A DNA stretch of 64,000 bases, taken from positions 124,001 to 188,000 of the forward strand of contig CAVWHY010000006.1 of the NCBI GenBank assembly GCA_963754955.1. Direction: 5' to 3'. The stretch comes from CAVQJU01 sp963754955. Its GTDB lineage: Bacteria > Acidobacteriota > Vicinamibacteria > Vicinamibacterales > CAVVIG01. Positions 57,851-64,000 of this stretch are shown here, piece by piece; within the stretch, counting starts at the first letter, position 1, and each line of letters begins with the position of its first letter. The position numbers and the translations under genes are program-made. The notes under the pieces were generated by a model that was not told the origin of the DNA, ran no database searches, and was given only the letters and a program-made list of their open reading frames with translations.

Positions 57851-58960
57851 TCACTTCATGCGGCCTTGGTAGCCTTGCGCGATCATCGGGATCGTCCAGA
57901 CCTGAGCGGCATTGGCGACTTCCTCGCCGTTCGCCTCCTTGGCTCCACGGGCGAGAATAAACATCGTCTTTTTGTCCTTGCCGCCGAACGCGCACGTGAT
58001 CACGCCCCGGGGCGTGGGGATGAGGCCGAGCGTCTTGCCGTCCGCGCCGATCACCTGGATGCCGGCGCCCGTCGTGACGTAGATGCGCCCCTGGGAGTCG
58101 ATCGTGCTGCCGTCGCCGCCGCCGCCCTCCCACTTCGCGAACTCCCGCTGATTGGTCAGCGAGCCGTCGGCCTGGACGTCGAACGCGGCCAGCGTCGGAC
58201 CGTTGGTCACGTACAGCGTTTTCTCGTCGGCGCTCAGGATGATGCCGTTCGGCTGGGTCTCGCCGTACTTGGTGATCACCCCGCTCGGGCTGGCGTAGAA
58301 GACGCCGCCCATCGTGAAGTAGACGCCGCCCTTGCTGTCGGCCGTGAGGTCGTTGATCACGCCGCCGATGCAGTCGATGGGATCGCCGTTGTACTTGTCG
58401 GCGAGCACGCGCCGCTTCGGCGCGAGCTGCTCGATCCGCGCGTTCAGCCCGCGTTCGACGATGAACAGGTCGCCCTTCTTGCTCATCGACAGCGCGCCGC
58501 CGGTGTGCGTGTTCGAGTAGGCGACGGACGTCTTGCCGTTCTTGTCCAGCTTCAGCACGGCGCTGCTGTCGTTCTGCGCGAGCAGCAGGGAGCCGTCTTT
58601 CAGGCCGATGATGCCGTCGCCGTTGTTGCCCGCCTGCTGCCACTCGAACTTCCACTTCTGTCCGGCGGCGATGACGCCCGGGATCTCGGTGACGCTGTAG
58701 TCCCGGATGCCCTGTGGCGCCTGCGGACCGCGGCCGGGCGCGCCGCCTCGCGCGGGACCGCCCGCGCGGCCTCCGCGGCCAGGCGGTGGCGTCTTGCAGG
58801 TCGCGATCAACGCGGCGTAGCCGGGATCAACCGCCGACTGCAGCGAGGGGGCAGGGGCGTTGGGAGCCGGGGGCGGCAGGCGCGGCGGCTCGGCCTGCGC
58901 GAACACCACGGCCGCGCCGATCGCGGACAACGTAACTGTCAGGATGCCTTTCGATGTCAT
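57851..58960 (-). CDS. Secreted SMP-30/gluconolactonase-like propeller protein
   Basis: A 369-residue exported protein: signal peptide about 1-22, a Gly/Pro/Arg-rich linker (about 55-85), and a six-bladed propeller with family marks DGIIGLKDGSLLLAQNDSS, GGVINDLTADSKGGVYFT and NGIILSADEKTLYVTNGP, the last carrying the Asn ligand. It would hydrolyse lactones or bind sugars in the periplasm. The ATG at 58960 has AGGAG upstream. It follows the gene at 58972 closely and is probably co-transcribed. Confidence 0.84.
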   Translation of the reverse strand: MTSKGILTVTLSAIGAAVVFAQAEPPRLPPPAPNAPAPSLQSAVDPGYAALIATCKTPPPGRGGRAGGPARGGAPGRGPQAPQGIRDYSVTEIPGVIAAGQKWKFEWQQAGNNGDGIIGLKDGSLLLAQNDSSAVLKLDKNGKTSVAYSNTHTGGALSMSKKGDLFIVERGLNARIEQLAPKRRVLADKYNGDPIDCIGGVINDLTADSKGGVYFTMGGVFYASPSGVITKYGETQPNGIILSADEKTLYVTNGPTLAAFDVQADGSLTNQREFAKWEGGGGDGSTIDSQGRIYVTTGAGIQVIGADGKTLGLIPTPRGVITCAFGGKDKKTMFILARGAKEANGEEVANAAQVWTIPMIAQGYQGRMK

Positions 58961-58971
58961 CAGTCCTCTCC

Positions 58972-59649
58972 TTAATTCAGGGGCTTCAGTTCCGGCTGCA
59001 CGCCGTCGGGCAGCGGATAGCGATCCGTGTTGAGCAGCATCGACACCATCTGATACCAGCTCATCACGCCAATCAGATCGACGACGCCTTTTTCGCCGAA
59101 GGCGTCTTTCGTCGTCTTGAACGTTGCGTCGCTGACGTGCTTGGTGTTGAGGATCTCCGTGCAGAAGGTGTACACGGTCTCCTCGTCCTTCTGCATCCCG
59201 GTGGGCCGCTTGCCGGCCGCAATCGCGTCGGCGATGGCCGGGCTCAGGCCGGCGGTGAGCGCCGCGCGGTGGTGCGCGTACCACTCATACTGCGACGTCC
59301 AGTACCGGGCCGTGATGATGATGGCCATCTCGTTGAGTTTCGGCGGGATCGACGAGTTGAAGCGCATCGACGCGCCGAACTGCTGGGCGATGTCGCCCAT
59401 CTCGGGGCTGCGCAGCAGGACGTTGAACGGCCCGTTGGCGCCGGCTCGCGGTCCCGCCACCAGGTGCTCGACCATCGTCTTCTGCGCGGGTGTCATTTCG
59501 TTCCAGGTGAGCGGCTTGAACCGGTCCCCGCGAAACACGATGCTCTTCGGGTCGGGCCGGGGCTGCGTGGCGGGCGCCTGCGCCCGGACAGCGATCACGA
59601 CGCCGGCAACGGTCAGAATGGTGGCGCCGGCGAGCAGTAAGCGCGGCAT
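58972..59649 (-). CDS. Secreted carboxymuconolactone-decarboxylase-like (AhpD-fold) protein
   Basis: A 225-residue exported protein with a signal peptide (about 1-24) and an AhpD-like helical core; MAIIITARYWTSQYEWYAHH corresponds to the catalytic helix, here without the CxxC pair, as in decarboxylase-type members. Family members act on lactones or in peroxide defence. The ATG at 59649 is preceded by AGGA; a longer frame begins inside the repeat region upstream. It precedes the propeller gene and may act with it on the same lactone-type substrate. Confidence 0.82.
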   Translation of the reverse strand: MPRLLLAGATILTVAGVVIAVRAQAPATQPRPDPKSIVFRGDRFKPLTWNEMTPAQKTMVEHLVAGPRAGANGPFNVLLRSPEMGDIAQQFGASMRFNSSIPPKLNEMAIIITARYWTSQYEWYAHHRAALTAGLSPAIADAIAAGKRPTGMQKDEETVYTFCTEILNTKHVSDATFKTTKDAFGEKGVVDLIGVMSWYQMVSMLLNTDRYPLPDGVQPELKPLN

Positions 59650-59679
59650 ATAGGCGTTCCTTTCGGTATGCATCATAGG

Positions 59680-59710
59680 TAACCGCAGGCCTGAAGCCCT
59701 GCACTATTAC
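59680..59710. repeat. TGCAGGCC-family palindrome
   Basis: GCAGGCCTGAAGCCCTGC (59685-59702) flanked by GTAACC and ACTATTAC. It lies between the AhpD-like gene and the SGNH hydrolase gene. Confidence 0.6.
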
Positions 59711-59724
59711 AGATTTGAAAACTC

Positions 59725-61011
59725 CTACCGGCCGGAGCTTCTCGCAACTGCCGTCGGCGCCTTGAACAACGAGAGATCGATGGCCTCGCCCATCGCCTTG
59801 TAGCCGGCGTCGTTGGGGTGCAGGTGGTCGCCGGAGTCGTACTGCGCCAGGAACACTGACGGATGTGCGGGATCGCGCGTCGCGGCGTCGAAATCGACCA
59901 CGCCGTCGTAGGCGTGGCTCGTGCGGATCCAGTCGTTCAGCGCCTGCCGCTTGGCCTCGCCTTCCTTCGTGAAATACGCAGCGCCTTCGAACGGCGTCAG
60001 CGTGCCGCCGTAGATGGTGACGCCCCGCGTGTGCGCGCGCTCGATCAGCTGCTTGTGGGCGGCGATGAGGTCAGCCGCCGTTGGCGTCGGGTTCTGGCGG
60101 GCGTTGCCGATGTCGTTGATGCCTTCGAGAACGATGATGTGGCGGACGCCGGGCACGTCGAGCGCGTCGCGGTCGAAGCGCGCCAGCGCGTTGATGCCGG
60201 CCTGATAGGCGCCCTCGGTGAGGACCCGGTTTCCGCCGATGCCGCTGTTGGCGACGCCAAACGGAAGACCCTGCGCGACAAGCCGCCGGGCGAGCACGTC
60301 CGGCCACCGGCTGTTCGTGTCGGCGGTCGATCGCGCGCCGTCGGTGATGGAGTCGCCGAAGGCCACCACGGTTTCCGCGGCGACCGGCGCCATCACCTCG
60401 ACGCGCGCCAGGCCGAACCAGCTCTGCATCGTCGCCACCACCGGCAGCGTCGGCTTGCCCGCATGGTTGCCGGTTTCCGTCACGTAACTCGTCTGCGATG
60501 CGCCGTTGTGCATGGTCACCGGCGAAGGAGCATTGGTGTTGACCGGCAAGTACAGATCGATAGCGAGGTCAGCCGCGGCCGGGAAGACGAGTGCCACCGG
60601 ATCGCTGATCAACATGGCGCCGGCAGGAATCGCGATCGTCGGCTGCCCGCTGAACGTGACAGAGCGGCCCGATGCCGCGACGATGGCGGCACCGTTGTCG
60701 CGGAGTGCGACGTGCGCAGCCCCAATGGTCAGCGGCGCCGTTCCGAACGCGTTGCTCAACACCAGGCGGATCTGGGAACCGCCGGCCGTGGCGTGCACGA
60801 TTTGCCGGAGGGTCTGGTTGTCGAAGTGCATGAACGGAGCCGGCGGCGGCGCGGGCGGCGGCACAGGTGCGGGGATCTGCGGCCGGCCTACGCCGGCGGT
60901 CGACCAGGTCACTACCCAGTGATCGCCCGCGCGTTGTGCGAGGCCGGGGGTCCAGAGAACCACCGCCGTGATTGCCGCGACTGCCGCGCGAATGAGCCCG
61001 GAACGTTTCAT
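59725..61011 (-). CDS. Secreted two-domain SGNH/GDSL hydrolase
   Basis: A 428-residue exported esterase-type hydrolase: signal peptide about 1-26, a Pro-rich region (about 47-60), an N-terminal beta-sandwich (about 65-205), and a C-terminal SGNH domain. Catalytic residues are Ser221 (AFGDSITDG), the GIGGNRV block (Gly260, Asn261), Asn299 (LEGINDIGN), and Asp395/His398 (DHLHPND). Such enzymes remove acyl or acetyl groups from polysaccharides or lipids. The second of two ATGs (61011) is chosen because GGAGG lies five bases upstream. Confidence 0.88.
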   Translation of the reverse strand: MKRSGLIRAAVAAITAVVLWTPGLAQRAGDHWVVTWSTAGVGRPQIPAPVPPPAPPPAPFMHFDNQTLRQIVHATAGGSQIRLVLSNAFGTAPLTIGAAHVALRDNGAAIVAASGRSVTFSGQPTIAIPAGAMLISDPVALVFPAAADLAIDLYLPVNTNAPSPVTMHNGASQTSYVTETGNHAGKPTLPVVATMQSWFGLARVEVMAPVAAETVVAFGDSITDGARSTADTNSRWPDVLARRLVAQGLPFGVANSGIGGNRVLTEGAYQAGINALARFDRDALDVPGVRHIIVLEGINDIGNARQNPTPTAADLIAAHKQLIERAHTRGVTIYGGTLTPFEGAAYFTKEGEAKRQALNDWIRTSHAYDGVVDFDAATRDPAHPSVFLAQYDSGDHLHPNDAGYKAMGEAIDLSLFKAPTAVARSSGR

Positions 61012-61130
61012 CATGCCCTCCACGGCCGTTGGCCGTCGCCGATCTCGACCGCCGATTATATCCGCGGTAGCGTCGGCAGGCGCGAGTCTCTCGCCGGAAG
61101 GTGCGATAGAGTACGGCCCCAGGAGGACCG

Positions 61131-61457
61131 ATGCAGTACCACGACTCAGACGATTTCAAGCAACTGCGCGAACTCAGAACGCTGGCGCCGGCCGAATTCA
61201 AGGTGTGGGCCGACCTCGATTCGATCACCGGGAAGGAGGACGGCGCAATCCCCAGGAAGTTCCGCGAGTTGATCGCCATCGCCGTCGCCTGCACCACCCA
61301 GTGCCCGTATTGCCTTGATGCGCACACCAAAAATGCCAAGAAGGCGGGCGCGACCCGTCAGGAGGTTGCGGAAACCGTGTTCCTCGCGGCCGCGCTCCGC
61401 GCCGGGGCGGCGGCGACGCACGGCATGCTCGCCATGAAGCTCTTCGACCGCGAATAG
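61131..61457 (+). CDS. Carboxymuconolactone-decarboxylase/AhpD-type protein
   Basis: A 108-residue cytoplasmic protein with the complete AhpD redox motif: Cys58 and Cys61 with His65 (QCPYCLDAHTKNAKKAGAT). Members with this CxxCxxxH work as alkylhydroperoxidases or thiol oxidants. It is preceded by AGGAGG and is divergent from the SGNH gene. The Nudix gene follows after 16 bases, so the two are probably in one operon. Confidence 0.88.
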   Translation: MQYHDSDDFKQLRELRTLAPAEFKVWADLDSITGKEDGAIPRKFRELIAIAVACTTQCPYCLDAHTKNAKKAGATRQEVAETVFLAAALRAGAAATHGMLAMKLFDRE

Positions 61458-61473
61458 CGAGGGTCGGGGCTCG

Positions 61474-61980
61474 GTGATCGACCCGTTCAACTTCTGCCCG
61501 CGGTGTGGACGGCCGATGACCGGCGGCGCACGCCGCGTCTGCTCCGACGCGGCGTGCGGCTTCGTTCAGCGCACCAACCCGACGCCCGCCGTCGGCGCCC
61601 TGGTCGAGTACGAGGGCGACATTATCCTGGCGCGCAACGTGAAATGGCCCGAAGGGTGGTTCGCGTTGATTACCGGGTATCTCGAGGCCGGGGAAGAACC
61701 GACAGCGGCCGTTCAACGCGAGCTGAAAGAAGAGCTGAACCTCGACGCCGTCGAGATCCATCCGATCGGCAATTACATCTTCGAGCGCAAGAACGAAGTG
61801 ATGTTGTGCTATCACGTCGTGGCGGCGGGGGAGTTGAAACTCGGCGCCGAGCTCTGCGACTACCGGCGCTACAAGCCGCACGAGCTCAAGCCGTGGCCCC
61901 GCGCGACAGGATTTGCTGTCGCGGACTGGATGCGGGCGCGCGGTCTCGAGGTGGAATTCGTCGACTTTCCTCAGTCGTAG
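61474..61980 (+). CDS. Nudix hydrolase with zinc ribbon
   Basis: A 168-residue pyrophosphohydrolase, likely of the NADH-pyrophosphatase-like group. A zinc ribbon of Cys8, Cys11, Cys23 and Cys28 precedes the Nudix domain; the Nudix box at 68-90 (GYLEAGEEPTAAVQRELKEE, then LNL) keeps the catalytic Glu residues, while the usual Gly near the end is Asn. Substrate not certain. The GTG start lacks a strong ribosome site. The TAG stop is the first triplet of a repeat element. Confidence 0.88.
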   Translation: MIDPFNFCPRCGRPMTGGARRVCSDAACGFVQRTNPTPAVGALVEYEGDIILARNVKWPEGWFALITGYLEAGEEPTAAVQRELKEELNLDAVEIHPIGNYIFERKNEVMLCYHVVAAGELKLGAELCDYRRYKPHELKPWPRATGFAVADWMRARGLEVEFVDFPQS

Positions 61981-62078
61981 TGCAGGCCTTCAGCCTGCTG
62001 TCGCGCATCACGAAGGCACGAAGATCACGAAGATACTTCTTTGAAAAAGAATTGCTTCGTGTTCTTCGAATCTTCGTG
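61978..62078. repeat. TGCAGGCC unit followed by CACGAAG palindrome
   Basis: TAGTGCAGGCCTTCAGCCTGC (61978-61998) starts with the Nudix stop codon. CACGAAGGCACGAAG (62009-62023) pairs with the reverse complement TCTTCGTG region ending at 62078. The element stands between two convergent genes and probably terminates both. Confidence 0.65.
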
Positions 62079-62092
62079 AAATGCAGGCCACG

Positions 62093-63362
62093 CTATGTAC
62101 TCAGCGACCGCAGCTCTGCCAGCCGCCGTTCGATGAAGCGCCGTTGGGGCGCCTGCGTCGTGAGCGCCAGCGCGCGCTCGTACGCGGCGATCGCGTCGGC
62201 CGTGCGGCCCAGCCGCCGGCACAGATCGGCGCGGGCCGTGTGGGCGAGGTGGTAATCGGTGAGCTCCTGGCGCGTCAGAATCCGGTCGATGAGCGCAAGC
62301 CCCGCCTGCGGCCCGTCCCGCATCGCGATGGCAACCGCGCGGTTGAGCTCGACCACCGGTGAGGGATCGATGCGGAACAGCACGTCGTAGACGCCCGCGA
62401 TCTGTGCCCAGTCCGTGGCCGCGGTGTCGGCCGCCTGCGCGTGCACGGCGGCAATCACCGCCTGCAGTGTGTAGGGACCCGGCCGGCGGAAGGAGAGCGC
62501 CCGTTCGACGAGCCCCAGGCCGACGTCTATCTGCTCGCGATCCCACAGCGCCCGATCCTGCGCGTCGAGCAGGACGATCTCGCCGTCCGGAGACGTCCGG
62601 GCCGCGCGCCTCGCGTCGTGTAACAGCATCAGCGCCAGCAGGCCGATCGCCTCCGGCTCGGGCAGCAGGTCAACGAGCAGCCGACCAAGGCGGATGGCTT
62701 CGCCGGACAGGTCGGGGCGCGTCAGCGCGTCGCCGCCTGACGCCGAGTAGCCCTCGTTGAAGACGAGATAGATGACGTGCAGCACGGCATCGAGACGATC
62801 GGGCAGCTCGGCAAGCGACGGCACCTGGTAGGGAATGCGCGCGTCGCGGATCTTGCCCTTGGCGCGCACGATGCGCTGCGCGAGCGTCGGCGGCGAGGTC
62901 AGGAACGCGCGGGCGATCTGCTCGGTTTCGAGGCCGCACACCTCGCGCAGCGTCAACGCGATGCGCGCGTCCGCGCTCAGCGCGGGATGGCAGCAGGTAA
63001 AAATCAGGCGGAGGCGGTCGTCTTCGACGCCGTCGTCCGCGTCGGCTGATTCGACGGCCGAGACGGCCTTCGAGCTGCTCCGCGACGCTGCTCAGCGCGG
63101 CATCGAACCTGGCGTTCCGCCGCAGCTTGTCGATTGCCTTGAATCGCCCGGTCGAGACCAGCCACGCGCGCGGGTTCTGCGGCACACCGTCGCGCGGCCA
63201 CGCGTCGAGCGCCGCCGTGAACGCGTCGTGCATCGCTTCCTCGGCCCGATCGAAATCGCCGAGCAGCCGAATCAGCGTGGCGAGCACGCGGCGCGAATCG
63301 GATCGGTAGATGGCACCGATCGTCTCGCGCGCGCGTGCTGCTTCGTCGTCTTCGCCGGTCAG
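62093..63362 (-). CDS. ECF RNA polymerase sigma factor, ECF42-like with C-terminal TPR-type domain (one inserted base)
   Basis: A cytoplasmic sigma factor of about 422 residues. Region 2: LATLIRLLGDFDRAEEAMHD; region 4: LREVCGLETEQIARAFLTSP. A long C-terminal helical part (about 190-422) belongs to the ECF42 group. This group typically lies next to a DGPF protein, here at 63395. The first frame fails at about 63067; skipping one G gives AVSAVESADADDGVEDDRLR and restores the join. The likely start is a CTG at 63362 with AGGAG eight bases upstream, since the following residues (TGEDDEAARARETIGAIYRS) match the expected N-terminus; an in-frame GTG at 63287 is the alternative. Confidence 0.82.
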
Positions 63363-63376
63363 AGTGCGTTCTCCTT

Positions 63377-63412
63377 CTAGCCGAAGACCCCGATCTAGCC
63401 GAACACCTCGAT
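63377..63412. repeat. Imperfect 18-bp tandem duplication at the 3' end of the DGPF gene
   Basis: CTAGCCGAAGACCCCGAT (63377-63394) and CTAGCCGAACACCTCGAT (63395-63412) differ at two positions. The second unit, read on the minus strand, is the last codons and stop of the DGPF gene; the first repeats the same sequence after the stop codon. Confidence 0.7.
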
Positions 63413-63745
63413 CGGTCTGACTTCGATGGACCCCGTCCTGGCCGCCGGGATCTTACCCGCGACCTGGATCGCGTCGTTCAGATCCTTGGCCTCGATGAGG
63501 TAGTAGCCGCCGAGCTGCTCCTTCGTTTCAGCGAATGGGCCGTCGGTCGTGGACAGCTTCCCCTGCCGGACGCGGACGGTCGTCGCCGTCGACACCGGCT
63601 TGAGGGCGTTCCCGCCGACGTACTGGCCGCTTTTCTTGATCGCCTCGGTGAAGGCGAAATACTCGCCCATCAGCGCTTCGCCCTGCTCACGCGTCATGGC
63701 GGCGGCCCCGCTCTGGTTGTCGTAGATCAGGCACAGATACTTCAT
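63395..63745 (-). CDS. DGPF/YCII-domain protein
   Basis: A 116-residue cytoplasmic protein with the DGPF motif (TTDGPFAETKEQLGGYYLIE) and the typical KYLCLIYDNQ start. Members occur next to ECF42-type sigma factors, as here with the sigma gene 32 bases downstream on the same strand. The role of the domain is unsettled; it may sense or modulate the sigma factor. The ATG at 63745 is chosen by family length; AAGGAG lies upstream. Confidence 0.88.
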   Translation of the reverse strand: MKYLCLIYDNQSGAAAMTREQGEALMGEYFAFTEAIKKSGQYVGGNALKPVSTATTVRVRQGKLSTTDGPFAETKEQLGGYYLIEAKDLNDAIQVAGKIPAARTGSIEVRPIEVFG

Positions 63746-63834
63746 GGCTTTGCTCCTTAAGGAAGAAGTGTTGAACTCGGTCTTCAGCAGATAGTCGTTC
63801 GGGAGGCCGGAAATCGACAACGCGCCAGACCGTG

Positions 63835-63888
63835 GTAGTGCGGGGCTTTAGCCCTGCCTCGTCCGGCAAGCCTGAAGGCCTGCACTAC
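63835..63888. repeat. Two TGCAGGCC-family palindromes overlapping a stop codon
   Basis: GTAGTGCGGGGCTTTAGCCC (63835-63854) and GCAAGCCTGAAGGCCTGCACTAC at its end (to 63888). The final CTA, read on the minus strand, is the TAG stop codon of the partial hydrolase. The rest of 63746-63884 holds nothing recognisable. Confidence 0.65.
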
Positions 63889-64000
63889 TTCTGGCTCAGT
63901 AGCTCGAGTAGGGCCCCCGAGACGGCTTCCGGCTTTTCCCGCGGCAGGAAGTGTCCCGCGCCGGGGATGACGCGTCTCGCGATCAGTCTGGTAAACACCG
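63885..64000 (-). CDS. C-terminal fragment of an alpha/beta-hydrolase (runs off window)
   Basis: Only about 38 residues are inside the window. RRVIPGAGHFLPREKPEAVS resembles the C-terminal His-containing segment of alpha/beta-hydrolases, where GHF/GHW carries the catalytic His. The stop codon is supplied by the preceding repeat. Substrate cannot be told. Confidence 0.55.
   Translation of the reverse strand, partial: VFTRLIARRVIPGAGHFLPREKPEAVSGALLELLSQK

Overview
The window is GC-rich bacterial chromosome. Its gene content points to Acidobacteriota, most likely a Vicinamibacteria-type soil lineage. The evidence is several ~1000-residue TonB-dependent receptors with an N-terminal carboxypeptidase-regulatory domain, repeated sets of DUF1592-type cytochromes with Tat-exported DUF1552 proteins and secreted ankyrin proteins, PQQ dehydrogenases, a CRTAC1/ASPIC protein, a two-component propeller kinase, and many secreted metallo-beta-lactamase and cupin proteins. 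This assignment is inferred from gene content; no rRNA or marker gene is present, and no tRNA, CRISPR array or insertion sequence was seen.

Layout. 1-9.7 kb: a partial membrane-anchored protein, a quinoprotein alcohol dehydrogenase, a TonB receptor, a cupin, an unusual ParB-like/kinase-like fusion, and a lactonase-like hydrolase coupled to a tandem cupin-like protein. 9.7-16 kb: an ABC-2 exporter, a degenerate sigma-54-activator-like mini-protein, a NarL-type two-component system with three PAS domains, and a secreted cupin/metallo-beta-lactamase pair. 16-24 kb: a secreted protein of unknown function, SMP-30 lactonase and BKACE enzymes, a PQQ sugar dehydrogenase, and a second two-component system with a ligand-sensing beta-propeller kinase. 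24-52.5 kb is the most distinctive part: three versions of a cassette made of a di-heme DUF1592 protein, a Tat-exported DUF1552 (HxxSHH) protein and a secreted ankyrin protein, two of them also with a small cytochrome c and sharing a divergent control region with a TonB receptor; between them lie a third TonB receptor, a TPR protein and a CRTAC1 protein. 52.5-64 kb: a thiamine-diphosphate 2-oxo-acid decarboxylase, a lipoprotein cytochrome c, PNPOx/GAF proteins, more secreted carbon-metabolism enzymes, a Nudix hydrolase, and an ECF42-type sigma factor with its DGPF partner.

How the genes may work together. Many products carry signal peptides, so much of this region encodes envelope functions: uptake of large molecules through TonB receptors, periplasmic oxidation by quinoproteins and c-type cytochromes, and hydrolysis or ring opening by lactonases. 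The DUF1592/DUF1552/ankyrin cassettes look like a multi-copy exported redox system whose substrate is unknown.

Two window-wide properties affect reading. First, at least seven genes are interrupted by what look like single-base insertions; skipping one base restores a normal protein each time, and no deletion or internal stop was seen, which suggests insertion-type sequence errors rather than true decay. I annotate these as single genes and give the position. Second, gene ends are decorated with two families of short palindromes (a TAGTGCAGGCCTTCAGGCCTGCACTA type and a CACGAAG type), often between convergent genes and sometimes supplying the stop codon.
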